A DNA stretch of 64,000 nt, taken from positions 240,509 to 304,508 of the forward strand of contig CAVPDS010000001.1 in NCBI GenBank assembly GCA_963702695.1, written 5' to 3'. The translations under genes and the position numbers were made by a program. Of the stretch, positions 51,844 to 61,037 are shown piece after piece. Every line of letters starts with the position of its first letter. The stretch's first letter is position 1. Below the pieces are notes generated by a model. The model did no database searches and had not been told where the DNA came from. It saw nothing but the letters and a program-made list of their open reading frames with translations. The stretch is from VAZQ01 sp963702695 (lineage in GTDB: Bacteria; Pseudomonadota; Alphaproteobacteria; Rhizobiales; Xanthobacteraceae).

Positions 51844-52566
51844 ATGAAGCGGCGTGAGCCTGCGGGCGCCAACGCGACCGCCCGTTCGCTTGTGGCCTTT
51901 GATATCTTTCAAGGCGTCGACGCGAGCGAGCGGCAGTCGCTTGAGCGACGTTGTGCGTGGCGCTGGTGGCCGGCGGGGGGTATGGTCGTCGGACGCGATA
52001 CGATCAGCGCCAGCGTGCATTTTGTCATCACAGGCCGATGCCGCGTCGTCAATCGCACGCAGGCGGGAAGGCGCGACATCGTGCTCGACGAGATTGGCGC
52101 CGGCGGCTTTTTCGGCGAGATGGCTGCCATCGACGGCGAGCCGCGCTCGGCCGCGGTGATCGCGCTCGAACGGACCGAAATCGCAGAACTGGACGGCGAA
52201 ACGTTCCGGCTATTCCTCACCGCGCATCCGCTTGCCGCGCTGCGGGTGATGCGGCGGCTGTCCGAAGTCATCCGGCAGGCCGATTCGGTCATCATGGACA
52301 TCAGCGGCCTGGGCGCGCAGGCGCGCGTCTATCTCGAGCTGCTGCGGCGGGCGCGCACCGGCGGTGGGCTGCCGGCCAATGTCGCTGCGGTCGCGCCGGT
52401 GCCGCTGCACGGCGAGATCGCGGCGCGTGCCTGCACGGCGCGCGAAACCGTCGCCCGGGTTCTCAGCGACCTGGTGCGCCGGCAATTGCTGCGGCGCGAG
52501 CCCGAACGCTTCCTCCTGACTGATATCGACGCGCTGACTCGAATGGCGACTGCATCCAATGTATGA
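51844..52566 (+). CDS. Crp-family transcription factor (2), tandem paralogue
   Basis: 240 residues, the same length as the preceding regulator and very similar along all of it (by eye about three quarters identical). It keeps Glu92, Arg101 and Ser102 in the cAMP cassette and Arg200, Glu201 and Arg205 in the recognition helix (CTARETVARVL). The start is taken as ATG 51844; GTGs at 51829 and 51835 are possible. Differences cluster in the loop before the recognition helix (PLHGEIAARACTA versus PRHNDIAACAGTV), which may shift site preference or partner contacts. A 307-bp gap without a gene separates the copies. Confidence 0.88.
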   Translation: MKRREPAGANATARSLVAFDIFQGVDASERQSLERRCAWRWWPAGGMVVGRDTISASVHFVITGRCRVVNRTQAGRRDIVLDEIGAGGFFGEMAAIDGEPRSAAVIALERTEIAELDGETFRLFLTAHPLAALRVMRRLSEVIRQADSVIMDISGLGAQARVYLELLRRARTGGGLPANVAAVAPVPLHGEIAARACTARETVARVLSDLVRRQLLRREPERFLLTDIDALTRMATASNV

Positions 52567-52621
52567 GGGTGGGCGAAGGGTGTGTGGCTCCCCGAGGTAA
52601 TGCCGCGGCTGAGGTGTGAAG

Positions 52622-53275
52622 ATGAGCTGGATGGAGGCCGTCGGCTACACCGCGTCGGCGCTGGTGTTTGCCACCTTCTGCATGAAGACGATGGTGCCGC
52701 TTCGCGTTGCGGCGATCTGCAGCAACATCGCTTTTATCATCTACGCATCGTCTGGTCCGCTTTATCCCATCTTGATTTTGCATTCAGTCCTGCTGCCGAT
52801 GAACGTCTGGCGCACGATCGAGACGCTTCGGTTGATACGGCGCGTCAAGCTTGCTGCGAAAGGCGACCTCTCGGTCGACTGGCTTAAGCCGTTCATGAAG
52901 GAGGTCCGACACGAGGCGGGCCAGGTCCTGTTTCGCCGGGGCGACCATGGCGATGGCTTTTACTTGGTGCTCAAAGGCGAATTGCGGGTCGAAGAGCTCG
53001 ATCAAGTGGCAGTTACCGGAGACGTTATCGGAGAAATCGCGCTGTTTGCGGCGGACCGCAAGCGCACGCAGACCGTACGCTGCTTGACGGATGTGGCGCT
53101 TCTCTCGATCGGCGAGAAAAACCTGTCGCAACTATGCTTTCAACAACCGACGGTTTCGTTCTACCTGCTTCGGTTGATCACCTCCCGGCTCGCAGCCAAT
53201 GCGGCCCGGCCGCAGCAAGCTGCCCTTCGGGCGCGCGAGCCCGCGTTGGTATCTAGCTTCGACGGCCTGCCATGA
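52622..53275 (+). CDS. Membrane-anchored cyclic-nucleotide-binding protein
   Basis: 217 residues from ATG 52622 (GAGG upstream). Two to three N-terminal membrane helices (VGYTASALVFATFCMKTM, VAAICSNIAFIIYASSG, ILILHSVLLPMNVW) in a Popeye-like arrangement are followed by a cytoplasmic cNMP domain (about 95-205) with GDVIGEIALFAADRKRTQTV, where the Arg-Thr pair of the cAMP cassette is kept. No DNA-binding domain. Its stop overlaps the cyclase start (ATGA), so the receptor and the enzyme are made together. It could be a local effector or feedback sensor for the cyclase. Confidence 0.82.
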   Translation: MSWMEAVGYTASALVFATFCMKTMVPLRVAAICSNIAFIIYASSGPLYPILILHSVLLPMNVWRTIETLRLIRRVKLAAKGDLSVDWLKPFMKEVRHEAGQVLFRRGDHGDGFYLVLKGELRVEELDQVAVTGDVIGEIALFAADRKRTQTVRCLTDVALLSIGEKNLSQLCFQQPTVSFYLLRLITSRLAANAARPQQAALRAREPALVSSFDGLP

Positions 53276-54933
53276 CTGATCATGCATTCGCTTCGCCGGC
53301 CCCGGCGGCCGCCGCCGAACCTCCACAGGGACTGCTCGCGCGCATCAAGGAGTGGCTGGCTGGCAGCCTTTCGGCAAGCATCGTGCTGTTGGTGATCGTG
53401 CTGGCCGGACTTCCCCTCGCTGTCTGGCTTGATCTGCGGCAACTTTCGGAAAGGGCGTTGCTCAGCCAGGTGGATAGCCTTGCGGTCGTGATCGGCAATT
53501 TCCGCAACTACTATGCCGACAATGTCGTGGCGCGGGTGCTGTCGAATCACGGCGAGACCGTTGCAGCCGCCAATTATCAGGATATCCCGGGCGCCATTCC
53601 GATCCCGGCGACGTTATCGCTCGAAATCGGCGCCGCGCTTGGCCAGGCGAATGCGCCCAATCATATGGGCTACCGCTTCTTCTCCGACTATCCCTTCGCC
53701 AATCGCGCCCCGCATTCCTTCGATGACTTCGAGCGGCAGGCGCTCGCGCTGCTGCGGGCGAACCGGCAGTCGGCCGTCTATCAGGTTTCAGGTTCGGCCC
53801 TCGACCGCCGCGTCCGCCTCATCACTCCGGTCTACATGACGGCCGGCTGCGTGAGCTGCCACAACTCGCATCCGGACAGCCCCAAACGCGACTGGAAGGC
53901 CGGCGACGTTCGCGGCATCGAGGAATTCACGGTCTCGCAGCCGCTGGCTGCGAATATTTTTGCATTCAAATATCTGCTGATCTATTTCGCGCTGGTCGCA
54001 ATCGTCGGTCTCACCTGGATCGCCCTGCAGCGTCACCAGTCCTTCGTCATCGCGCGGGTCAATGGCGAGCTTGGCCGCACCAATAAATTCCTCGCCGGCA
54101 TCGCGCAGAAGCTGGCGAAATATCTCTCGCCGCAGCATTACCGGAGCATTTTCAGCGGCGAGAAGGACGTCGTGATCTCGACCGAGCGCAAGAAGCTGAC
54201 GATCTTCTTTTCCGATGTGGTGAGCTTCACCGCGACCACCGAACGGATGCAGCCGGAGGAACTCACGGGGCTGCTCAACGAATACCTCACGGAAATGTCG
54301 CAGGTTGCGATCAAGCACGGCGGTTCCGTCAACAAATTCATCGGTGACGCGATCCTGGTATTTTTCGGCGACCAGGAAACGCGCGGCGTGACCGAGGACG
54401 CGCGCGCCTGCATGCGCATGGCGTTTGAGATGCAGGGCCGGCTCGCGGAACTGAACGTGAAATGGCGCAAGGAGGGTATCGAAGAGCCGTTCCGCTCCCG
54501 CATGGGCATCAATACCGGCTACTGCAATGTCGGCAATTTCGGCAGCGAAGAGCGGATGGACTATACGATCATTGGCGCCGAGGCGAACCTTGCGGCGCGC
54601 CTGCAGTCGATCGCCAAGGTCGGCGGAATCATCCTGAGCTACGAAACCTTTGTGCTGGTCAGCGATATGGTGCGCGCGCACGCGCTCGAGCCCCTCACGC
54701 TGAAGGGGATCGCACGCCCGGTCGTGCCTTATGCAGTCGAGGCCTTGGAGACGGAAGAAAAGGCCGAGCGCCCGGTCATCACCGAGCACGCGCCGGGACT
54801 GGACCTGTTCCTGGATATGCGGGTAGTCAATTCAGCATCGGCGGAACACATCGCCCGCACCCTGGAGACTGCGCTTGCCGCCGTCAGGAATGCCGCCGGG
54901 CCACCACCCGCCGACACTGCTGGACGAGCATGA
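53272..54933 (+). CDS. Class III adenylate cyclase with periplasmic haem-type (DUF3365-like) sensor domain
   Basis: 553 residues. Membrane helix 1 at about 33-53, periplasmic domain 54-230, helix 2 at about 232-252, then the cyclase domain 300-500. The periplasmic domain ends with CVSCHNSHP, a CxxCH (193-197) as in Tll0287/DUF3365 haem sensors. The catalytic domain has metal ligands Asp315 (FFSDVVSF) and Asp359 (IGDAI), purine-specifying Lys355 and Asp430 (ERMDYT), and transition-state Asn439 and Arg443. Lys/Asp indicate ATP rather than GTP. It is translationally coupled to the membrane cNMP-binding protein. It likely makes cAMP in response to a redox or gas signal. Confidence 0.88.
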   Translation: MTDHAFASPAPAAAAEPPQGLLARIKEWLAGSLSASIVLLVIVLAGLPLAVWLDLRQLSERALLSQVDSLAVVIGNFRNYYADNVVARVLSNHGETVAAANYQDIPGAIPIPATLSLEIGAALGQANAPNHMGYRFFSDYPFANRAPHSFDDFERQALALLRANRQSAVYQVSGSALDRRVRLITPVYMTAGCVSCHNSHPDSPKRDWKAGDVRGIEEFTVSQPLAANIFAFKYLLIYFALVAIVGLTWIALQRHQSFVIARVNGELGRTNKFLAGIAQKLAKYLSPQHYRSIFSGEKDVVISTERKKLTIFFSDVVSFTATTERMQPEELTGLLNEYLTEMSQVAIKHGGSVNKFIGDAILVFFGDQETRGVTEDARACMRMAFEMQGRLAELNVKWRKEGIEEPFRSRMGINTGYCNVGNFGSEERMDYTIIGAEANLAARLQSIAKVGGIILSYETFVLVSDMVRAHALEPLTLKGIARPVVPYAVEALETEEKAERPVITEHAPGLDLFLDMRVVNSASAEHIARTLETALAAVRNAAGPPPADTAGRA

Positions 54934-54982
54934 TCGCCAGCAGTGTCCGGACAAAAAAACGGAGAGCAGTGTTCGTTCCGCG

Positions 54983-56650
54983 CTATTCCGGCATGAGTGC
55001 GAACGTCCATAGCGAGTCGCCGGTCGGCACTTTGCCGCCCACGGCACGGCGAGCGAGGATGCCGCCCAGGCCGGAGGCGACGGTCACATATTGTCGGCCC
55101 TTGTGGGTATAGGTAATCGCCGTCGAATTGACGCTCGAACTCGTCTGGAATTGCCAGAGCGTCTTGCCAGTGTCCTGGTCGAGCGCCAGGAATTCACCGG
55201 TCAGCTTGCCGGTGAACACGAGCCCGCCGCCGGTGGCAAGCATGCCTGCGGAGCTTGGGATATCCGTCAACGGGACTTCCCACTTCCGTTCGCCGGTGAG
55301 CGGATCCATGGCGATGTAGTGGCCGACCACCTGGCCGGGCTCGATGCGCGGATTACGCGCGTTCACGCCGGTGGAATTTTCACCGATCACCTGCGGCTTC
55401 GGCGGCGCGAGCTGCTGGATGCGCGGCAAGTCCCACGGCGCCGCATAGACCAGCCCCTTGGTCGGATCGAGCGCGATCGGCACCGCGTTCGAGCCGCGCG
55501 ACGGGAAGATCTCGACCTCCCCGCCGGCGAGGAAGTCCTTGTAGACGCCTGTGATCTGCGGGCGGCCACTGGCGAGGTCGACGCCGCTCGCCCAGTTGAC
55601 CTTGGTGTAGGGATGCGCGGCGATCAATTTGCAGTTGGTGCGATCCACCACGTACATGAAGCCGTTCTTGTTCGACTGGATCATCACCTTGCGCGGCTGC
55701 CCGTTGACCTGCAGATCGGCGAGCACGAGCTCATCGGTTGCGTCCACGTCGTAAACGTCATTGGGCGTAAACTGATAGTAGCAGACGATCTCGCCGGTCT
55801 TCGGCCGGATCGCGAGCACACTGTCGGTGTACAGGCTGTCACGGGCTTCGCGCGGCCGCGGATCGTAAGGCTCGGCGTTGCCGACGCCCCAATAGACGAG
55901 GTCGAGCTGCGGATCGTAGGATCCCGAGCGCCAGAGCGAACCGCCGCCGTATTTCCACGCGTCGCTGTTCGCCGGCCAGGTCTCCGAGCCGGGCTCGCCC
56001 GGCGCCGGGATCGTGTAGCGGCGCCAGAGCTTTTCGCCGGTGTCGGGATTCCAGCCATCAAGGAAGCCGCGCGTCGTCGATTCGCCGCCGGCGACGCCCG
56101 AGATCAGCACGCCATTGGCGACGATCGGCGCGCCGCTTGAATGATAGCCTTCTTTCCACTCGGCGAATTTGTGATTCCAGAGCACGCGCCCGGTCTTCAT
56201 TTCAAGCGCGACCAGGTGGTTGTCGACGGTGACGCGAAAGAGCTTGCCGTTGTAGATCGCCGGCGCGCCGCGGTAGATCGCGCTCCCGGCGCGTGTCATG
56301 CCGGCCTCGGTCTGCACCGGCGTGCGCCAGATCTGCCGGCCGGTCTCGACGTCGATCGCAAACGTCCACTTGGCGTTGATGGCGTAGATGACGCCGTCAT
56401 AGACCACCGGCGCCGCGAGCTCGCCGAGGTCACTCATCAGGCTCGTGCTCCAGACCGGCACGAGGCGCTTGATGTTCGATTTGTTGATTTGATTGAGCGG
56501 GCTGTAGCTTTTGCGATCGGGGCCCATGCTCTGGGTTAGAACGTTATCGGCGTTCTTGCCGTCGTTGTTGATCTGTTCAGTGGTCTGCCCCATTGCGAGA
56601 GCGGGCGAGAGCGCCAGTGCTGTCGCGAGCAGCCAAGTTTTCCGCATGAT
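54983..56650 (-). CDS. PQQ-dependent alcohol dehydrogenase, lanthanide-type signature (2)
   Basis: 555 residues from ATG 56650 (GGAGGACG upstream), signal peptide MRKTWLLATALALSPALAMG. Propeller repeats and family motifs are IYAINAKWTFAIDVETGRQIW, YTIPAPGEPGSETW and SAGMLATGGGLVFTG. The catalytic region reads NDVYDVDATDE with Asp300 and Asp302, the D-x-D pattern of lanthanide enzymes. The vicinal disulfide cysteines are absent. It is closer to the ethanol/PVA-dehydrogenase style than to XoxF. It is convergent with the cyclase and divergent from the third PQQ enzyme. Confidence 0.88.
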   Translation of the reverse strand: MMRKTWLLATALALSPALAMGQTTEQINNDGKNADNVLTQSMGPDRKSYSPLNQINKSNIKRLVPVWSTSLMSDLGELAAPVVYDGVIYAINAKWTFAIDVETGRQIWRTPVQTEAGMTRAGSAIYRGAPAIYNGKLFRVTVDNHLVALEMKTGRVLWNHKFAEWKEGYHSSGAPIVANGVLISGVAGGESTTRGFLDGWNPDTGEKLWRRYTIPAPGEPGSETWPANSDAWKYGGGSLWRSGSYDPQLDLVYWGVGNAEPYDPRPREARDSLYTDSVLAIRPKTGEIVCYYQFTPNDVYDVDATDELVLADLQVNGQPRKVMIQSNKNGFMYVVDRTNCKLIAAHPYTKVNWASGVDLASGRPQITGVYKDFLAGGEVEIFPSRGSNAVPIALDPTKGLVYAAPWDLPRIQQLAPPKPQVIGENSTGVNARNPRIEPGQVVGHYIAMDPLTGERKWEVPLTDIPSSAGMLATGGGLVFTGKLTGEFLALDQDTGKTLWQFQTSSSVNSTAITYTHKGRQYVTVASGLGGILARRAVGGKVPTGDSLWTFALMPE

Positions 56651-57110
56651 CGTCCTCCCTTGATCAACGAGCTTTCTGGTCAGGCTGTCGATGTCGTGGG
56701 TGAATATTGCCCGATCGCGCGCCAAATGTCCGGTAGAAAAAGCGCTGCGACGTCCTATTGCCCATCAGCCAACCGATAATCGGAAATGATGCGATCGGGG
56801 CCGCCATGCTCGGCAACACGGCCTCCCAGCTTGCGATTCTGATGCGCGCCCCTTCGCACTCACGCGATGTTGCCGGATCCTTGGGTCGCGGACAACAGCG
56901 CCAGACGCGCTTGATGGTTCGGAACCACGCCGATGGTGCGTGTATCTGAGACACGTCGTTTTCGGATGCCCAGGAAGGGGCCCCCGACAAACGGTCGGAA
57001 AAATCATGCGACCTTGCCGCACAAGCCGCAAAGTTGCATGCTCCGTAATGCGCTGATGCGCTATGCCTTTGGACTCTAAGCTGCAAATAAAACAACGGGA
57101 GTCGGATTAG
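56651..57110. other. Divergent promoter region of two PQQ dehydrogenases
   Basis: 460 bp with no supported gene. A short palindrome CGTGT-N7-ACACG lies near 56938-56954. Promoters for both dehydrogenases must be here, but I cannot assign boxes confidently. Confidence 0.5.
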
Positions 57111-58826
57111 ATGCGCCCGACATGTCTTCGGTCTTTCAAAATCGCGCTCGCTGTCGGCGCGTCGCTGACGACATTCCCGGCGCTCGCCGCCGAGGTCACT
57201 TCTGAACGGCTGATCAACGCCGACAAGGAGCCGCAGAACTGGCTGATGAACCATCGCACCTACAACGGCCAGCGTTTCTCGCCGCTCGCGCGCATCGATA
57301 AGGCGAACGTCAAGAACCTCAAGCTGGCCTACGCAGTCGCGCTCGGCGGCGGGTCCACGGCCGAGTACGGCGAGGCGACGCCGCTGGTCGAGGACGGCTT
57401 CCTCTATCTGACCAACTCGTGGGGTGTCCTCTACAAGATCGACGGCAGGTCTGGAGATGTGGGTCGCATCGTCTGGCGCATGGACCCCAAACAGACGAAG
57501 CACGACGGCGCCAACCGGGGCGCCGCCTTCTGGGGCAACCTGGTCGTTTCGCCCGCCAACCACCCGCCCCGCATCATCGCGACCGACAAGGACACCGGGA
57601 AGGTGGTGTGGGAGACCAACGTTGGTGACGGCCAGCCGGAATTGCTCGTGACCGGAGCGCCGCTCGCCATCAAGGACAAGATCATTTTCGGCGCGGCGGG
57701 CGGCGACCGCGGCGTGCGCGACTTCATCGCCGCGCTCGATGGCGCCACCGGCAAGCTCGTGTGGCGCAAATACACTATCCCAGCGCCCGGCGAGCCCGGC
57801 AGCGAAACCTGGAAAGGCGCCAACAATGCCTGGCAGACCGGCGGTGGCGCCGTATGGGTCACCGGAACCTACGATCCGGATACCAACCAGACCATCTGGG
57901 GCGCCGGCAATCCCGTGCCGATGTTCGATCCGTACTATCGTCCCGGGGATAATCTCTTCACCAACAGCGCCATCTCATGGAATCCCGACACTGGCGAGAT
58001 GAACTGGTACTTCCAGTTCACGCCCGGCGACATGTGGGATTACGACGAAGTCGGCACCCACATCCTGATCGACGGCGTGGTCGCAGGCGAGCCGCGCAAG
58101 CTCATCACACATTCCGGACGCAACGGCTTCGTCTACACGATGGAGCGTGGCAGCGGTCAGATCGTCGTCGCCAAGCCCTACATGGATGTAACCTGGACGA
58201 AAGGCATCGATCAAAAGACCGGCAAGCCCATCGATTACGATCCCAATCGGGACATTCAAGTCTATTCAGGCGTCGCCAATCAGAATCCGCAAGAAACCGG
58301 GAAGAGGGCCTGCCCGACCCATGTCGGCGGCAACAACTTTTGGCCTTCTTCCTACAGCCCCAAGACCAAGCTGCTCTACGTCGCCGCGCAGACCGGCTGC
58401 GATGACATGATCATCAACACCACCAAGCACAGCAAGGAACTCGGCTGGAACGGCGGCGGCTATTCAACGAAAGACCGCTACGAAAGCAATCTGACCGCGA
58501 TCGATCCGCTGAGCGGCGAGATCAAGAAGAACATCCATTTGCGCTACCCGAACTACAGCGGCACGCTCGTAACCGCCGGCGGACTCGTGTTCATGGGTTT
58601 GACCGACGGCACATTTGCGGCGTTCGACGACACGACCCTCGACGAACTCTGGAAAGTCAACGTTGGCTCCGGCTTTTCCGCGCCGCCGATGACGTTCGAG
58701 GTCAACGGCAAGCAATATCTGGCGATCATTTCGGGCCCAAGTGGGCAAGCCACCAAGCAACTCGTCAATACGCCGGAGCTCAAAGATCAGCGCAACTCGC
58801 TCATGCTTTACGTCTTTGGGCTTTGA
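57111..58826 (+). CDS. PQQ-dependent alcohol dehydrogenase, lanthanide-type signature (3)
   Basis: 571 residues with signal peptide ending TTFPALAAE. It resembles the enzyme at 10787 in its start (ERLINADKEPQNWLMNHRTYNGQRFSPL) and in GEPGSETW. The catalytic segment is GDMWDYDEVGT with Asp310 and Asp312 (D-x-D), again the lanthanide pattern. No vicinal cysteine pair is seen. Cysteines occur at KRACPTHVGG and QTGCDDM, where related enzymes place structural cysteines. CGGGAG precedes the ATG. No cytochrome gene is adjacent; the cupredoxin at 50265 or the cytochrome at 13582 could accept electrons. Confidence 0.88.
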   Translation: MRPTCLRSFKIALAVGASLTTFPALAAEVTSERLINADKEPQNWLMNHRTYNGQRFSPLARIDKANVKNLKLAYAVALGGGSTAEYGEATPLVEDGFLYLTNSWGVLYKIDGRSGDVGRIVWRMDPKQTKHDGANRGAAFWGNLVVSPANHPPRIIATDKDTGKVVWETNVGDGQPELLVTGAPLAIKDKIIFGAAGGDRGVRDFIAALDGATGKLVWRKYTIPAPGEPGSETWKGANNAWQTGGGAVWVTGTYDPDTNQTIWGAGNPVPMFDPYYRPGDNLFTNSAISWNPDTGEMNWYFQFTPGDMWDYDEVGTHILIDGVVAGEPRKLITHSGRNGFVYTMERGSGQIVVAKPYMDVTWTKGIDQKTGKPIDYDPNRDIQVYSGVANQNPQETGKRACPTHVGGNNFWPSSYSPKTKLLYVAAQTGCDDMIINTTKHSKELGWNGGGYSTKDRYESNLTAIDPLSGEIKKNIHLRYPNYSGTLVTAGGLVFMGLTDGTFAAFDDTTLDELWKVNVGSGFSAPPMTFEVNGKQYLAIISGPSGQATKQLVNTPELKDQRNSLMLYVFGL

Positions 58827-59168
58827 AGCGAACGATTCGACAGGAAACCGGATCATCGCCGACTTGCCGTCGTCCGCAGGCTCAACGCCGCTGAGGGCGC
58901 GACCCCAAATTCGGCTCAGCGCACGACGTCTTTGATCTATCGCAATTTAGCGGGGCTGCCGGGCGTGGCTAATCTGTGTCCGCCTCTTTGCATAGAGACT
59001 AACCGGCCTGGCGCTTCGGGTACGATGAGAAGAGTGTCTTCGGCACATTCGCGACAGGCTCCAGGCGATGCGCGGTCACGACGGCGAGGAGCCGTGGCGG
59101 CGCTTCGAAGAGGACGTGCGCGCGCTTTGGGTCAAGCTCATACATATGTCCCTAAAAAATAGGTCGGC
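58827..59168. other. Gap without a convincing gene
   Basis: 342 bp. A short frame from ATG 59068 (RGHDGEEPWRRFEEDVRALW) looks protein-like, but a stop lies just upstream and it runs into the opposing small gene. It may be a remnant of a larger gene. Confidence 0.3.
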
Positions 59169-59342
59169 CTATTCTTCATCAGCTCCTAACGCCTTGCCGG
59201 TCTTTGGATTGACCAAGTGCTGCATCGCGCAGGCCGCGCAGGTCACCGTTTCATAGGTTTCGTCGTTCGCGGACTCATCGTCCGCAAACCAAGTTTGCAC
59301 TTTTAGGCCCGTCGTGGGGCATCGAAATACAATCGCCGCCAT
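59169..59342 (-). CDS. Small CxxC protein
   Basis: 57 residues read by hand: MAAIVFRCPTTGLKVQTWFA, then DDESANDETYETVTCAACAMQ and HLVNPKTGKALGADEE. Three cysteines, with CAAC and an upstream FRCP, suggest a half zinc-ribbon. Small alphaproteobacterial proteins of this type are common and uncharacterised. It is on the minus strand, following the glutathione-transferase remnant and M20 gene. Confidence 0.6.
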   Translation of the reverse strand: MAAIVFRCPTTGLKVQTWFADDESANDETYETVTCAACAMQHLVNPKTGKALGADEE

Positions 59343-59391
59343 TTTGAAAGCCTACAGCCTGAACGGATAAAAGATTTTGATCCATCACAAA

Positions 59392-59598
59392 TTAAGGACG
59401 ACCCTTGGTGGCATTCAGGGCGCCTTGGACCGCAAGGCCGTCAGCCACCGGCCGGTTTAAGAACTCGATATCGAGTTCTTCCAAGTCTTCGTGCTCCGCC
59501 TTCGCCGCCTCGATCCATTCCTGCATCGCCGGCATCGCCAGGACGGTGTTGCAATAGGCCGCGCACGCGAACTGCGGCCGGCGGCCGGCACAAGCCAC
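59392..59598 (-). pseudogene. C-terminal remnant of a glutathione S-transferase
   Basis: The frame RPQFACAAYCNTVLAMPAMQ followed by EWIEAAKAEHEDLEELDIEF matches the last helix region of GSTs (xxYCxxVxxxPxMQEWxxAAxxE). There is no N-terminal thioredoxin domain; the sequence upstream is the M20 peptidase stop. It is a truncated remnant, nine bases downstream of that gene. Confidence 0.6.
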
Positions 59599-59606
59599 GC
59601 CCGGGT

Positions 59607-61037
59607 CTACTTTCCGCCCGACAGCCGCTTGACCAGTCGGTAGAGATACTCGTCGCCTTCGAAGAACGACTTTGCGGTAACGCGCTCGTCCTTGCCGTGA
59701 GGATTTTCGTTTCCGTCACTGGCAAGTCCGCTGTGGCCGAAAGTCGGGATCCCGGCCCGGCGCAGCAGTCGGCTGTCGCTTGAACCGGTGCTCAGCGCCG
59801 TCACGACCGGCGCGCCCGGCCAGAATTCGGCGGCGGTTTTCTCGATCGTCTCCAAGAGCTGCTTGTCGAGCACCGATGGCGCCCCCGGTTCCCGCTGGCC
59901 GGGTTGCGACACCGAAATCCGCTCGTCGGCCAGGACGCGCACCAGCGTGGCTCGAACGTCATCGACCTGCTCGTTCGGCAGGATGCGGCAGTTGATGGTG
60001 GCGCGCGCCGTCTGCGGCAGGGCGTTGGCTGCCTGGCCGGCTTCCAGCAGCGTCGCTACGCAGGTCGTGTGAAGCTGAGCATTGTAGTTCAAGTTTGTAG
60101 ACAGTCGGGCAACGGCAGCCGCATCCTCGCGTCCGGACAGAACCGACCTGATGGCGGCGGCAGTCTGCGGAGTTTCGATTTTTTCCACCTGCTCGAAAAA
60201 TCCCCGGCTGGTCGCATTCAGGCTGAACGGAAAGCTGAATTTGGAAAGGCGCGCGAGCCCTTCGGCGAGTTGGTAGATCGCGTTGTCCGCCCGGGGTGCC
60301 GCGCTGTGACCGCCTTTGTTCTTCACCTCCAGGCGGAAGTTCACCGTGATCTTTTCGGCGGCCGTGATGTTGACCCGCAACGGCTTCCCTCGCCGCAGCG
60401 AGACTGCAGCGCCCTCGTTCAATGCAAATTCTGCATCGACGAGGTCGCGATGATTCTTCAGCAGCCAATCAATCCCCCAGCGCCCGCCGATCTCCTCGTC
60501 GGCTGTCAGCGCCACAACGATGTCACGATCCGGCTTGTAGCGCTCGGCCTTATAGCGAATAAGGTTCGCCACGAAGCTCGCCGCCATGTATTTATCGTCA
60601 TCGGTGCCGCGCCCATAGAAATAGCCATCCTTCTCGGTCAGCTTGAACGGATCGAACGACCAATCGGTCGGACGTGCCGGCACGACATCAAGGTGCGCGA
60701 GCAGCAAGATTGGCTTGCGGGCACCGGCACCACGAAGCCGCACCACCAGGTTGCCCTTGCGCGGTGCAGGCTTGAATACCTGCACGTCCGCCGCCGCGAA
60801 ACCAGCGGCACGCAGCCGCCTTGCCATCGCGTCGGCGGCGCGACCGGTATCGCCGGTGTCGGAGACCGTATCGATCTCGACGAGCTCCTTGAAGATTTCG
60901 AAGACCAGCTTTTGCTGTGACGTAAGAGGTTGCGTCGTTGCCGGCTCGGACCAACCGAACACCATCACGGCCAGCATCGCTGCCGTCATGATTTTTCTAG
61001 AACGCGACGAGTGAAGAACAGCGTTGAACGCGCGCAT
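59607..61037 (-). CDS. M20-family metallopeptidase (exported)
   Basis: 476 residues with an N-terminal signal (MTAAMLAVMVFGWSEPATT). Di-zinc ligands: His115 (LLAHLDVVP), bridging Asp146 (GTDDDK), catalytic Glu181 and ligand Glu182 (ADEEIGG), and the later FNEGAA-like (ALNEGAA) and FGHSG-region histidine. The dimerisation domain begins after ITAAEKITVNFRLEVKNKGGHSAAP. GGGAGG precedes the ATG. Close in style to exported carboxypeptidase/dipeptidase relatives of ArgE/DapE. It probably cleaves peptides or acylated amino acids in the periplasm. Confidence 0.9.
   Translation of the reverse strand: MRAFNAVLHSSRSRKIMTAAMLAVMVFGWSEPATTQPLTSQQKLVFEIFKELVEIDTVSDTGDTGRAADAMARRLRAAGFAAADVQVFKPAPRKGNLVVRLRGAGARKPILLLAHLDVVPARPTDWSFDPFKLTEKDGYFYGRGTDDDKYMAASFVANLIRYKAERYKPDRDIVVALTADEEIGGRWGIDWLLKNHRDLVDAEFALNEGAAVSLRRGKPLRVNITAAEKITVNFRLEVKNKGGHSAAPRADNAIYQLAEGLARLSKFSFPFSLNATSRGFFEQVEKIETPQTAAAIRSVLSGREDAAAVARLSTNLNYNAQLHTTCVATLLEAGQAANALPQTARATINCRILPNEQVDDVRATLVRVLADERISVSQPGQREPGAPSVLDKQLLETIEKTAAEFWPGAPVVTALSTGSSDSRLLRRAGIPTFGHSGLASDGNENPHGKDERVTAKSFFEGDEYLYRLVKRLSGGK

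Noticed and set aside
56758..56949. Small plus-strand ORF between the divergent PQQ genes
   Set aside because: No ribosome-binding site or family resemblance; composition unlike the neighbouring genes.
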